DNA from: an uncultured Pelagibacteraceae bacterium
GTDB taxonomy: Bacteria; Pseudomonadota; Alphaproteobacteria; Pelagibacterales; Pelagibacteraceae
Assembly: GCA_902560015.1 (NCBI GenBank)
Contig: CACEKA010000001.1
Span: 1 to 64,000, forward strand
Reading direction: 5' to 3'
DNA length: 64,000 nt
Both the position numbers and the translations under genes were made by a program. The notes beneath the pieces are model-generated. The model was given only the letters and a program-made list of their open reading frames with translations. It was not told the DNA's origin and did not search any database. Positions 21,347 through 30,282 of this stretch are shown here, piece after piece (positions within the stretch are counted from its first letter, which is position 1; every line of letters begins with the position of its first letter).

Positions 21347-22016
21347 CTTTATTGCACATATTCTAGTTGTAGACGATGATGATGGAATAAGATCATTAGT
21401 AAAAAAGTATCTTAATGAAAATAACTTTTTAGTCACAACAGCAGATAGTGCAGAAAGTGCATCAACTAAAATTGGAATTATTAAGTTTGATTTAATAGTA
21501 CTTGATATTATGATGCCAGGCAAAAGTGGCTTGGAATTTATTCAAGATCATAAAAATAAACTTGAAACACCTATTATTCTATTAACTGCAAAAGCTGAAA
21601 CTACTGAAAGAGTTGAGGGACTCGAAATTGGAGCAGACGACTATTTACCTAAACCATTTGAGCCAAAGGAGCTTGTTTTAAGAATAAAAAATATTTTAAA
21701 TAAAACTATCAAAACTGAACAAAAGAGAATTATAGAATTTTCAAATGTCAAAATTGATTTGAATAAATTATTAATAATTAAAAATTCAAAAGAATTTAAA
21801 ATTAATAATACTGAAAAAACAATTTTAGAAAAAATGATTAATAATCCTGGAAAAACATTTTCTAGAGAAGATATAGGTCAATTAATAGATTTAGACAAAG
21901 AAAGATCAATTGATGTTATAATTACTCGATTAAGAAAGAAAATTGAAATAGATCCCAAAAGTCCAAAATTTTTACAAACTATTAGAGGGGCAGGATATGT
22001 TCTCTGGATTGAGTAA
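21339..22016 (+). CDS. OmpR/PhoB-family DNA-binding response regulator (PetR-like)
   Basis: A 225-residue two-component response regulator. The receiver domain has the acidic pocket ILVVDDDDGIRSLVKKYL, the phospho-acceptor Asp near residue 56 (LIVLDIMMPGKSG), the Thr of IILLTAKAETTERV and the Lys of DDYLPKPFEPKEL. The C-terminal winged helix ends in RSIDVIITRLRKKIEIDPKS and FLQTIRGAGYVLW. It overlaps the MarR gene upstream by 8 bases and the histidine kinase downstream by 20 bases, so the three form one tight unit. The partner kinase is almost certainly the next gene. Confidence 0.93.
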   Translation: MDNFIAHILVVDDDDGIRSLVKKYLNENNFLVTTADSAESASTKIGIIKFDLIVLDIMMPGKSGLEFIQDHKNKLETPIILLTAKAETTERVEGLEIGADDYLPKPFEPKELVLRIKNILNKTIKTEQKRIIEFSNVKIDLNKLLIIKNSKEFKINNTEKTILEKMINNPGKTFSREDIGQLIDLDKERSIDVIITRLRKKIEIDPKSPKFLQTIRGAGYVLWIE

Positions 22017-23316
22017 TTTTTTAAAAAAAATATTGCCAAAAAGATTATTCTACAGGGCACTTCTAATTGTAGCAGTTCCCATCCTGGTTCTGCAGTTGGT
22101 TATAACCATTGTTTTTTTTGATAGTCTTTGGATTAAAACCAACAAAGAAATGACTAGAGCATTAGTTAATGAAATTAGCACTTTTGTAGAGCTATATGAT
22201 AAAGAAAAAACTGAAAAGAAAGATTTGACTAATCTTTTTTCGTTATTTTTAGATTTAAATATAGAATTTTATGAAGATAAAGATTTTACTAATAAATATA
22301 CGGAGAGATGGTTTAGTCCTATTGATAGAACTCTTAGAAGAGAATTAAAATCTCATTTTGATGTTGGTAGCTATTGGTTTGATACCACAGGCTACATTGA
22401 ATTAATTGATTTAAGAATAAAGTATCAAAATGGTTATTTTAAATTTTTAGTACCAAAAGATCGTGTTTCTAGCTCATCAGCCAGAATATTTGCACTTTGG
22501 ATAACAGTACCTGCAATAATAATGGTGATTATCTCACTAATATTTTTAAAAAATCAAACTAGACCAATTATAAATCTAGCACGTGCAGCGGAAAGATTTG
22601 GTAAAGGTGAAGAGATTGAGGAATTCAAACCCTCTGGAGCAATGGAAATCAGACAAGCGGGACATGAATTTGATAAAATGAGAAAAAGAATTCAAAGACA
22701 CTTAAATCAAAGAAATGAAATGTTATCTGGAATAAGTCATGATTTAAGGACCCCATTAACAAGAATGAAATTACAAATTGCATTTATAAATGACAAAGAT
22801 TTGGCTAAAAAATTATCTGAAGATATTAATGAAATGGAAAAAATGCTCAATGAATATCTTCAATTTACCAGTTCCTCTTATATTGAAAAAGACGATATGT
22901 TTAACTTGTCAGAGTTAATTCAAGAAATTATTATCAAATATAATAACAAAAATATTTCACAAGAATTATTACCGAGAATTTATATTAACGGAAGAAAAAA
23001 TTTAATTAATCGATGTTTAAACAATCTAATTGATAACGCATTAAAATATGCAAATAAGGTTAATATTCGACTTAATAAAAAAAATACAAATTTATTTATA
23101 ATAATTGATGATGATGGCCCAGGTATTGAAAAAAAAGAACATGAAAATGTTTTTAAGCCTTTTTACAAAATTGATAAAGGAAGAGCTGACTCAAAATCAA
23201 GTGTTGGACTTGGTCTATCAATTGCGTCAGATATAATTAGATCTCATGGTGGTAATATAAAATTAGAAAAATCTAAAATGGACGGACTACGTGTTAAGAT
23301 TTTTTTACCCGTTTAG
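21997..23316 (+). CDS. EnvZ-like sensor histidine kinase
   Basis: A 439-residue membrane sensor kinase. One transmembrane segment lies at about residues 18-40 (ALLIVAVPILVLQLVITIVF) and a second near 165-185 (ALWITVPAIIMVIISLIFL), enclosing a periplasmic sensor domain of about 120 residues. A HAMP region follows (NQTRPIINLARAAERFGKGE), then the phospho-acceptor His near residue 248 (MLSGISHDLRTPLTRMKLQ). The ATPase domain has the N box CLNNLIDNALKYA, the G1 box IDDDGPGIEKKE and the G2 box SSVGLGLSIASDI. It overlaps the response-regulator gene by 20 bases and the convergent ubiK gene by 23 bases. The signal sensed is unknown. Confidence 0.93.
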   Translation: MFSGLSNFLKKILPKRLFYRALLIVAVPILVLQLVITIVFFDSLWIKTNKEMTRALVNEISTFVELYDKEKTEKKDLTNLFSLFLDLNIEFYEDKDFTNKYTERWFSPIDRTLRRELKSHFDVGSYWFDTTGYIELIDLRIKYQNGYFKFLVPKDRVSSSSARIFALWITVPAIIMVIISLIFLKNQTRPIINLARAAERFGKGEEIEEFKPSGAMEIRQAGHEFDKMRKRIQRHLNQRNEMLSGISHDLRTPLTRMKLQIAFINDKDLAKKLSEDINEMEKMLNEYLQFTSSSYIEKDDMFNLSELIQEIIIKYNNKNISQELLPRIYINGRKNLINRCLNNLIDNALKYANKVNIRLNKKNTNLFIIIDDDGPGIEKKEHENVFKPFYKIDKGRADSKSSVGLGLSIASDIIRSHGGNIKLEKSKMDGLRVKIFLPV

Positions 23317-23545
23317 TTTTTTTTACTTTTTTTATTTCAATTTTTTTAATTTTATTTTCTAAATTTTCAACTCGTTTTGAAAGAATATCAAATTCATCTT
23401 TACTAGTAAGTTTCATTTTGAAAACTATTTCGTCTCTTTTTGATTTTAGAATATTTAAAAGCTCTGAAGTAAGATCTTTGGAGGAAATTAGGCCTTGTTC
23501 AAAGACCTTTGAAAGCTTATCAATTATAAATTTAGAGTTTTTCAT
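23294..23545 (-). CDS. ubiK: BMFP/UbiK-type accessory factor (YqiC family)
   Basis: A small coiled-coil protein of about 83 residues. The C-terminal half, LTSKDEFDILSKRVENLENK, matches the BMFP signature of the YqiC/UbiK family (usual form: LVTREEFDVQ...LE..LEALE), followed by a very basic tail. In E. coli UbiK assists ubiquinone synthesis, and Brucella BMFP promotes membrane fusion in vitro. I prefer the ATG at 23545 (MKNSKFIIDKLSKVF); an ATG at 23560 would add five residues. Its 3' end runs 23 bases into the histidine-kinase gene on the other strand. Confidence 0.75.
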   Translation of the reverse strand: MKNSKFIIDKLSKVFEQGLISSKDLTSELLNILKSKRDEIVFKMKLTSKDEFDILSKRVENLENKIKKIEIKKVKKTKRVKKS

Positions 23546-23577
23546 AATTAAGATATACAATATAAGTATTATTAAAA

Positions 23578-24360
23578 ATGTTCATTAATAATTTTGACCC
23601 AGTTGCACTACAAATATTGTCTTTTGAAATTAGATGGTATTCTTTAGCTTATATTGCAGGAATTGTAATTGGGTGGCTATTATGTAAAAAAATATTCATA
23701 AAAAATTCAAGGTTAAATGAAATTTTTGATGATTATATTACTTATCTAATAATTGGAATAATAATTGGTGGAAGATTTGGATATGTGGTCTTTTATAATT
23801 TTAATTACTATATCAATAATATTCTAGATATTTTTAGAATTTGGGAAGGTGGAATGTCTTTCCATGGTGGTTTAATAGGAGTAATAATTTCAAGCATTTT
23901 ATTTGCAAAAAAACACAAACAAGATCCTTTTTTGTTTATGGATTTAGTATCACTAGTTGCGCCAATCGGGATTTTTTTTGGAAGATTGGCAAATTTCATA
24001 AATTCTGAGCTTTATGGCAAAGTAACTGAAGTTCCTTGGGCCGTTACATTTGTTCAAATAGATAATATGTCCAGGCACCCTTCTCAACTATATGAGGCAT
24101 TTTTAGAAGGTATAATTTTATTTTTGATATTAATGCACTTTAGAAAGAAAAATTATTTAGAAAAACCTGGTTTAATCTCTGCTATATTTTTAATTATTTA
24201 TTCTATTTTTAGATTTGGAGTCGAATTTTTTAGAATTCCTGATGAACAACTAGGTTATCTAATTTTAAATTTATCGATGGGACAATTTATAAGCATAATC
24301 ACTATTATATTGGGTGTAGCTCTATTTTATATTAAAAATGAAAACAAGCAGATCAACTAA
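23578..24360 (+). CDS. lgt: Prolipoprotein diacylglyceryl transferase
   Basis: Lgt is an inner-membrane enzyme that transfers diacylglycerol from phosphatidylglycerol to the lipobox cysteine of prolipoproteins. Family motifs are clear: IIGGRFGYVVFYNF near residue 62, GGMSFHGGLIGV near residue 91, the signature GRLANFINSELYGKVTEVPW near residue 136, and RHPSQLYEAFLEG near residue 163. About seven hydrophobic segments are present. At 260 residues it has the usual size. It overlaps the following methyltransferase gene by 23 bases. Confidence 0.96.
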   Translation: MFINNFDPVALQILSFEIRWYSLAYIAGIVIGWLLCKKIFIKNSRLNEIFDDYITYLIIGIIIGGRFGYVVFYNFNYYINNILDIFRIWEGGMSFHGGLIGVIISSILFAKKHKQDPFLFMDLVSLVAPIGIFFGRLANFINSELYGKVTEVPWAVTFVQIDNMSRHPSQLYEAFLEGIILFLILMHFRKKNYLEKPGLISAIFLIIYSIFRFGVEFFRIPDEQLGYLILNLSMGQFISIITIILGVALFYIKNENKQIN

Positions 24361-25393
24361 TTTAGCTTTAGATCAATTTATCGATTGGGCGCTTTACGAT
24401 AAAAATTCTGGCTATTACATGAAAAAAAATCCATTTGGCAAAGAAGGAGACTTCATTACAGCGCCAAATATCACAAGACTTTTTTCAGAAATAATTGCTG
24501 TATGGATAATTACATTTTGGAAAAGTATAGGTTCGCCACAGAAATTCAATTTATTTGAGTTAGGTGCTGGTAATGGAGAAATGATGAAAGTAATAATTGA
24601 AACATTAAAAAATTTTCCTGATTGCTTTGCTGCATGTAATTTTATAATTCATGAAAAAAGTGATTTTTTAATTAATTATCAAAAAAAAAATCTAAAACCT
24701 GAGAAAATATTTTGGATTAAAGATATAAAAAAAATTAACTCTAAACCAACTTTATTTTTGGCAAATGAGTTTTTTGATGCCCTTCCTATTAAACAGTTTT
24801 TCAAAAAAAAAGAAGATTGGTTTGAAAGATTTGTAGAATTTAATGATCAAAAAAAAGCAAAATATATAGAAAAAAAAACAGATATCAAAATAGTGGAAAA
24901 AAATTTAGAATTTGAAATATCAAAAAAACAAAATATTATTGAGTATTCTCCAAAGACATTTAAATATTTAAGAGAGATATGTGACATTATTCAAAAAAAT
25001 GATGGGGGGATACTCATAATTGATTATGGATATCTAAATTCTAAAATGTACGAAACTCTTCAAGCTATAAATAATCACAAATACTCAAGTGTTCTAGATA
25101 ATATTGGTGACTCAGATATAACATATAATATTAATTTTAATCTATTTCAAAAATTTGTTAGTCAATTTAATAAACTTGACTCAATCATTACTAATCAAAA
25201 AAAATTCTTAACAAGTATGGGGATACTTCAAAGAGCAGAAATCATAAGTCAAAATATACCTTTTTCAAAAAAAACTGACTTATTTTATAGAGTCAGACGA
25301 CTTATTGACGAAAAACAAATGGGTGAATTATTTAAGGTAATGCTAATAAAGAATATTAAAAATAATTTTAAAACAGGATTTCAAGGTGATTAA
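24338..25393 (+). CDS. SAM-dependent methyltransferase, MidA/NDUFAF7 family (DUF185)
   Basis: A 351-residue member of the family that includes mitochondrial MidA/NDUFAF7, which methylates an arginine on a complex I subunit during assembly. Motif I for SAM binding is FNLFELGAGNGEMMKV near residue 74, and the family signature LFLANEFFDALPIKQF is near residue 138, followed by GGILIIDYGY. The N-terminal FIDWALYDKNSGYYMKKNPF matches the conserved start of the family. A role in complex I assembly here is inferred from the family. It overlaps lgt upstream by 23 bases and pgeF downstream by 8 bases. Confidence 0.88.
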   Translation: MKTSRSTNLALDQFIDWALYDKNSGYYMKKNPFGKEGDFITAPNITRLFSEIIAVWIITFWKSIGSPQKFNLFELGAGNGEMMKVIIETLKNFPDCFAACNFIIHEKSDFLINYQKKNLKPEKIFWIKDIKKINSKPTLFLANEFFDALPIKQFFKKKEDWFERFVEFNDQKKAKYIEKKTDIKIVEKNLEFEISKKQNIIEYSPKTFKYLREICDIIQKNDGGILIIDYGYLNSKMYETLQAINNHKYSSVLDNIGDSDITYNINFNLFQKFVSQFNKLDSIITNQKKFLTSMGILQRAEIISQNIPFSKKTDLFYRVRRLIDEKQMGELFKVMLIKNIKNNFKTGFQGD

Positions 25394-26145
25394 ATCAAAA
25401 AAGCTAGCGAGGTTAAAAAATTTAAAGCATGGTTTTTTTAATAGTTCAGGTGGAAAATCAAAAGGAATATATCAAAGTCTGAATTGTGGGCCAGGTTCAA
25501 AAGATTTGTCAGTCAATGTTAAAAAAAATCTTGAAGTTGTAAAAAAAAAAATAAGTAATTCTGCTAAAAATATATTCTTATTAAATCAAATACATAGTAA
25601 TAAATTGGTTTACATTGATAACAACTATAAATTAACAAAAAAAGCCAAAAGCAGATGCTGTTATTACAAATCAAAAAAATTTACCTATAGCAGTTTTAAC
25701 AGCCGATTGTGTTCCAATTCTTATTTACGATAATAAAAAAAGAATTGTTGCAGCAATCCATGCGGGTTGGAAAGGAGCTTTCAGGGGTATTATAGACAAA
25801 GTGATAAAATTTATGGTTAAAAAAGGATGTAGTCTAAAAAATATAACAGCTGCAATAGGACCATCAATTTCGATAAAAAACTATGAGGTTAAAGATGATT
25901 TTATGAAAAAATTCCTTAAAAAAGATAAAAAAAGTCTTAAATATTTTAAGATTGATAATAACAAACTATATTTTGATTTATCTCAATATGTCTATTCTCA
26001 AATTTTACAAAACAAAATTAGAAATATAGATATAATTAAACTTGATACTTTTGATATTAAAAATAAATTTTTTAGTGCAAGAAGAGCTTTGAGCTTAAAA
26101 CAGAATGATTATGGTAGAAATATTTCAATAATTATGCTTAATTAG
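25386..26145 (+). CDS. pgeF: Polyphenol oxidase-type laccase-domain protein PgeF/YfiH, interrupted by a single-base frameshift
   Basis: PgeF is a zinc enzyme of the laccase-domain family; in E. coli it clears a miscoupled peptidoglycan precursor. The first frame begins at GTG 25386 and gives [20 protein letters not shown] and [14 protein letters not shown], then after KLTKKAKS it runs into nonsense and stops at 25733. From base 25644 the next frame continues correctly ([20 protein letters not shown], then [15 protein letters not shown]) to 26145. Removing one A from the seven-A run at 25637-25643 gives [13 protein letters not shown], the expected family sequence, and a 252-residue protein. 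It is the second such A-run frameshift in the window. Confidence 0.9.
25637..25643 (+). other. Frameshift site in pgeF: A7 run
   Basis: The reading frame is TTA ACA AAA AAA GCC AAA AGC. Deleting one A gives TTA ACA AAA AAG CCA AAA GCA GAT GCT, decoding LTKKPKADA, which matches the family. The stop of the uncorrected frame is at 25731-25733. Confidence 0.85.
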
Positions 26146-26152
26146 GTTTTTA

Positions 26153-27085
26153 ATGAAATTATTATCCGGAAATAGCAATAAACCACTTAGCAAAAATATT
26201 GCTAAATATTTGAAATCTAAATTAGTAAATTCTAGTATTAGAAATTTTTCTGATGGGGAAATCTACGTAGAAATAAATGAAAATATAAGAGGAAATAGTA
26301 TTTTTATTATCCAATCAGTTTCATCCCCTGCAAATGATAATTTAATGGAATTATTACTGTGTATTGATGCATTAAAAAGATCTTCTGCAAAAAACATAAC
26401 TGCGGTTATTCCTTATTTTGGCTATGCAAGACAAGATAGAAAAGTTGTTCCAAGAACCTCTATTTCTGCTAAACTTGTATCTAATTTAATTACCAAAGCA
26501 GGAGCAGATAGAGTTGTAACGGTTGACTTACATGCGGGTCAAATTCAAGGATTTTTTGATATTCCTGTTGATAACTTGTTTGCAACTCCAATATTTGCAA
26601 GACATGCTAAAAAGAAAATTAAAAGTAAAAATATTATATGTGTTGCACCCGATGTTGGTGGTACTGAAAGAGCACGTGCACTTGGTAAGCTTTTAAATGT
26701 AGGGCTTGCAATTGTTGATAAAAGAAGACCTAAACCAGGCCAATCTCAAGTAATGAATATAATTGGTGATGTGAAAGGAAAAACATGTTTAATAGTAGAT
26801 GATATCATTGACTCTGGAGGGACAATAGTAAACGCCGCAAAAGCTTTGAAAGATAGAGGGGCAAAAGAAGTTTACGTTTATATCACTCATGGTGTGCTGA
26901 GTGGAGAAGCTGTAAATAAAATTAAGAAATCTGTTATAAGAAATTTAGTGATCACTGACACAATTGACAACAATGAAAAAATTAAAGGTGTTAAAAACAT
27001 TGAGGTTCTGCCAATTTCAGGCTTAATGGGTGAGGCTATTAAAAGAATATCTAACTCAACATCTGTATCAGATTTATTTAAATAA
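26153..27085 (+). CDS. prs: Ribose-phosphate pyrophosphokinase (PRPP synthase)
   Basis: Prs makes phosphoribosyl pyrophosphate from ribose 5-phosphate and ATP for nucleotide, histidine and tryptophan synthesis. At 310 residues it is standard. Landmarks are [17 protein letters not shown] near residue 27, [20 protein letters not shown] near residue 86 (ATP and flexible loop region), [20 protein letters not shown] near residue 124 and the PRPP-binding loop [20 protein letters not shown] near residue 213. It follows pgeF after 7 bases. rplY begins 45 bases downstream. Confidence 0.98.
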   Translation: MKLLSGNSNKPLSKNIAKYLKSKLVNSSIRNFSDGEIYVEINENIRGNSIFIIQSVSSPANDNLMELLLCIDALKRSSAKNITAVIPYFGYARQDRKVVPRTSISAKLVSNLITKAGADRVVTVDLHAGQIQGFFDIPVDNLFATPIFARHAKKKIKSKNIICVAPDVGGTERARALGKLLNVGLAIVDKRRPKPGQSQVMNIIGDVKGKTCLIVDDIIDSGGTIVNAAKALKDRGAKEVYVYITHGVLSGEAVNKIKKSVIRNLVITDTIDNNEKIKGVKNIEVLPISGLMGEAIKRISNSTSVSDLFK

Positions 27086-27130
27086 TTACCTTGAGTTATT
27101 AAAGAACTTGAGCTAAAAGGCCTTGTTTTT

Positions 27131-27841
27131 ATGAATTCATTAGACGCAAACATTAGAAATAGCAAGACTAAGGGTGACCTTAGCTCAATAAGAAATAATG
27201 GTGGTGTGCCAGCAATAATTTATGGTGGTGAAGCACAAAATGAAAAAGTATCAATTTCAAAAAAATTATTAAAATCTTTGATGGATAAAGAGAATTTTTT
27301 ATCTAACATCGTAACTCTGAATGTGGATGGAAAAACTCAAAATGTACTTCCTAGAGAGATAAAATATCATATTATTACTGACGAACCAATTCATGTAGAT
27401 TTCCTAAGAGTAGTTCCAGGAGTTAAAATTAGAATAGAAGTTCCAGTTCATTTTATAAATCATGAAAAGTCCCCAGGATTAAAAAGAGGTGGTGTTTTAA
27501 ATATAGTAAGAAGAAAAGTAGAACTTAGATGTCCAAGTGAAAAAATTCCAGAAAATCTAGTTATTGATCTTGATGGAGTTGAAATTGGTGAAAGCTTTAA
27601 GATATCATCTATAAATTTAGATAGTGAAGTAAAACCAACTATTCAAGGGAGAGACTTTGTTATTGCAACACTAGCTGCGCCAACAGTAATGAAAGAACCT
27701 GAAAAACCTGCAGAAGCCGATGCAGCAGCAGAAGGTGCAGAAGGTGCTGAAGGTGCAGAAGGCGATAAGCCAGCAGCGGAAGCAGCAGGTGGTGATAAAA
27801 AAGAAGGTGACGATAACAAGCCTGCAGAAGAAAAAAAATAA
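27131..27841 (+). CDS. rplY: 50S ribosomal protein L25 (CTC form, long acidic tail)
   Basis: L25 binds 5S rRNA. The N-terminal L25 domain (IRNNGGVPAIIYGGEAQNEK near residue 20, then IKYHIITDEPIHVDFLRV) is followed by the TL5/CTC-type second domain (EVPVHFINHEKSPGLKRGGV near residue 103). From about residue 192 the protein becomes an Ala/Glu/Gly/Lys-rich low-complexity tail made partly of a four-copy 9-base repeat. The tail is markedly higher in GC than its surroundings because of the GCA and GGT codons. The pair rplY-pth is a common arrangement in bacteria, and pth follows here after 39 bases. Total length is 236 residues. Confidence 0.95.
   Translation: MNSLDANIRNSKTKGDLSSIRNNGGVPAIIYGGEAQNEKVSISKKLLKSLMDKENFLSNIVTLNVDGKTQNVLPREIKYHIITDEPIHVDFLRVVPGVKIRIEVPVHFINHEKSPGLKRGGVLNIVRRKVELRCPSEKIPENLVIDLDGVEIGESFKISSINLDSEVKPTIQGRDFVIATLAAPTVMKEPEKPAEADAAAEGAEGAEGAEGDKPAAEAAGGDKKEGDDNKPAEEKK
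27728..27763 (+). repeat. Four-copy 9-base tandem repeat in the rplY tail
   Basis: The units are GCAGAAGGT, GCAGAAGGT, GCTGAAGGT and GCAGAAGGC, encoding AEG repeated in frame. Multiples of three keep the reading frame, so copy-number change would alter only tail length. Confidence 0.85.
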
Positions 27842-27880
27842 TCAATCAAAATTGAATCTTACTATCCTTTAACAAAAAAT

Positions 27881-28441
27881 ATGCTTTTATTCGTAGGATT
27901 AGGTAACCCCACTCCAGATAGTGAGAACAATAGACATAATGTTGGTTTTAAAATTATAGATTCCATAAATAAAAAATTTGGCCTATCAAAACAAAAGCCA
28001 AAATTTAAAGGGTTGCTCACAACAGGAAATGTTGGTGACCAAAAAGTTTATGCTATTAAACCTCTAACTTTTATGAATAATTCTGGTATTTGTATTAGGG
28101 AGTTAATAGAATACTTCAAAATAGATGCAGAAGATGTAATTGTGTTTCATGATGATCTTGATGTAGAGTTTGGAAAAATTAAGGCTAAATATGGTGGGTC
28201 AAGTGCAGGTCATAATGGGATTGCGTCAATTGATAAATTTATTGGTCAAGATTATTCAAGAGTAAGAATTGGGATTGGAAAACCAAAAGAAAATATTGAA
28301 GTTGGTGACTTTGTTCTTCAAAATTTTGACGAAGATGAGATTATTGGTATAGAAAAAATTTCAAATAATATTAATGAGTCTATTTCATTGCTTGTTGATA
28401 AAAAATTAGATCTATTTTCTAGCACTGTAAATAATAAATAA
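27881..28441 (+). CDS. pth: Peptidyl-tRNA hydrolase
   Basis: Pth recycles peptidyl-tRNAs released from stalled ribosomes. In 186 residues it shows the N-terminal LLFVGLGNPTPDSENNRHNV with the catalytic His near residue 23, the conserved LTFMNNSG near residue 68, the catalytic Asp in VIVFHDDLDVEFGKIK near residue 95 and GGSSAGHNGIASI near residue 108. It lies 39 bases after rplY, and its TAA overlaps the ychF ATG by one base, an arrangement shared with many bacteria. Confidence 0.97.
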   Translation: MLLFVGLGNPTPDSENNRHNVGFKIIDSINKKFGLSKQKPKFKGLLTTGNVGDQKVYAIKPLTFMNNSGICIRELIEYFKIDAEDVIVFHDDLDVEFGKIKAKYGGSSAGHNGIASIDKFIGQDYSRVRIGIGKPKENIEVGDFVLQNFDEDEIIGIEKISNNINESISLLVDKKLDLFSSTVNNK

Positions 28442-29514
28442 TGAGTTTTAAATGTGGAATAGTTGGCTTACCCAATGTTGGTAAATCTACATTATTTAAT
28501 GCATTAACTAATTCAAGTAAGGCTCAGGCTGCAAATTTTCCTTTTTGTACAATAGATCCTAACGTCGGTGTTGTTCCTGTTCCAGATGAAAGACTAGATA
28601 ATCTATCTAAAGTTTCAAAATCAAAAAAAATTATTAATACTACAATCTCTTTTGTTGACATCGCCGGACTTGTTAAAGGGGCTTCTAAAGGCGAAGGTTT
28701 GGGTAATAAATTTCTATCACATATAAGAGAAGTAGACGCAATTATTCATATGATTAGGTGTTTTGATTCTGACGACATTCAAAATGTAAACCCTACAGTT
28801 GATCCAATAAGGGATCTTGAGATAATCGAGACTGAAATGATGTTAGCAGATTTAGAGTCTATTCAAAAAAGATTAGAAAAAAATAATAAAAAAAATGTTG
28901 ATGAAGAACAGCTAAAAATACTCGAAATAGCACTTGACTGTATTAATAACGATAAGGATATATCAATTTTAAAAACTCAATTTGAAAGTAAATTACTCAA
29001 TCAAAGTGGTTTACTATCAATTAAACCTAAAATTTTTGTGTGTAATGTAGACGAACAAAGTGTGCAAAATGGAAACGAATATACCAAAAATTTTATAGAA
29101 AAATTCGGTGAAGAAAATACATTAATTGTTTCAGCTGATATAGAAAACCAAATAAATGAACTAGAGTCTGGAGAAAGATCAAATTATATGGAAATGATTG
29201 GCCTCAAAGAAACTGGGCTAAGTATGCTAATTCAAAAAGGTTATAAAATATTGGATTTAGATACATACTTCACATCTGGACCAGAAGAAACAAGAGCTTG
29301 GACAATTCAAAAAAATTGTACTGCTCCAAAAGCAGCAGGAGAAATACATACTGATTTTGAAAAAGGATTTATTAGAGCAGAAACAGTTTCATATGAAGAC
29401 TTTGTTGCAAATGAAGGCTGGGTGAACTCGAAAACAAATGGAAAAATGAGATTAGAAGGTAAAGATTATATTGTAAAAGATGGAGATGTTTTAAACTTCA
29501 GATTCAACACGTGA
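28441..29514 (+). CDS. ychF: Ribosome-binding ATPase YchF
   Basis: An Obg-family P-loop protein (357 residues) that prefers ATP over GTP and binds the ribosome. The P-loop is CGIVGLPNVGKSTLFNAL at the N-terminus, the G3 region is FVDIAGLVKGASKGEGLGNK near residue 63, and the usual G4 NKxD is replaced by NVDE (FVCNVDEQ near residue 200), the change that gives YchF its ATP preference. The C-terminal TGS-like domain ends in the expected [20 protein letters not shown]. It overlaps pth by one base and runs 24 bases into the convergent petC. Confidence 0.97.
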   Translation: MSFKCGIVGLPNVGKSTLFNALTNSSKAQAANFPFCTIDPNVGVVPVPDERLDNLSKVSKSKKIINTTISFVDIAGLVKGASKGEGLGNKFLSHIREVDAIIHMIRCFDSDDIQNVNPTVDPIRDLEIIETEMMLADLESIQKRLEKNNKKNVDEEQLKILEIALDCINNDKDISILKTQFESKLLNQSGLLSIKPKIFVCNVDEQSVQNGNEYTKNFIEKFGEENTLIVSADIENQINELESGERSNYMEMIGLKETGLSMLIQKGYKILDLDTYFTSGPEETRAWTIQKNCTAPKAAGEIHTDFEKGFIRAETVSYEDFVANEGWVNSKTNGKMRLEGKDYIVKDGDVLNFRFNT

Positions 29515-30282
29515 CCAAATTTTCTTCATACTAAAGTAAACTAAAATAGTTAGAATAATTAAATATATAATTGCTTTAAATCCCATTTGGTGTCTTGCTT
29601 CTAAATGAGGCTCCGCTGCCCACATTAAAAATGTAGTTACATCTTTTGACATCTGTTCTACTGTTGCTTTGGTTCCATCACCATATTCAATTAATCCATC
29701 AGAAAGTGGAGCAGCCATTTTAATTTTATTTCCATACATATATTTATTGTAGTAAACACCATCATCTAAAGCCATTCCACTTGGTGCTTCTTCATAGCCT
29801 TGAAGTAATGAATAAATATAATCAACTCCTCCACCTCTCGCTTTAACTAAAACTGACATATCCGGCGGGTATGCACCACCATTAGCTGCTTGAGCAGCTT
29901 TAACATTTTCATATGGCATCACAAATTTATCAGATAATTTTGCTGGTCTTAAAAACATTTCTCCATCTGCATTTGGACCGTCAGTTACTTCAAAGGATGC
30001 TGCTATAGCTTTAGTTTCTGCCTCGGAAAATTCTGGTCCACCTTTTTCACCTAAATTTCTATAGCTAAGATATTTCATTGAGTGACAAGACGCACATACC
30101 TCAGTGTAAACTTGATAGCCTCTTTGAAGAGACCCTCTGTCGAATTTTCCAAAAAGACCTTTAAAACTCCAATCAGTTTTTAAATAATCAACTTTTTCAG
30201 CTGAATTTGATTGAGCAGTTGTAAAACAAAATAAAACAATAATTGAAAATAATTTGAATATGTTTTTCACTTTATTTTTCAA
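29491..30282 (-). CDS. petC: Cytochrome c1 of the bc1 complex
   Basis: A 263-residue membrane-anchored c-type cytochrome that passes electrons from the Rieske protein to soluble cytochrome c. It has an N-terminal signal peptide ([20 protein letters not shown]), the heme-attachment motif C63-A-S-C66-H67 ([17 protein letters not shown]), the conserved Met ligand segment [14 protein letters not shown] near residue 190 and a C-terminal membrane anchor ([20 protein letters not shown]). Its start overlaps the end of petB by 11 bases; petA-petB-petC form one operon on this strand. Confidence 0.97.
   Translation of the reverse strand: MKNKVKNIFKLFSIIVLFCFTTAQSNSAEKVDYLKTDWSFKGLFGKFDRGSLQRGYQVYTEVCASCHSMKYLSYRNLGEKGGPEFSEAETKAIAASFEVTDGPNADGEMFLRPAKLSDKFVMPYENVKAAQAANGGAYPPDMSVLVKARGGGVDYIYSLLQGYEEAPSGMALDDGVYYNKYMYGNKIKMAAPLSDGLIEYGDGTKATVEQMSKDVTTFLMWAAEPHLEARHQMGFKAIIYLIILTILVYFSMKKIWSRVESEV

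Noticed and set aside
25801-26145. Separate short gene after a truncated pgeF
   Set aside because: It is the C-terminal half of PgeF; the conserved TADC and HAGW blocks lie upstream of its first ATG in the same frame.
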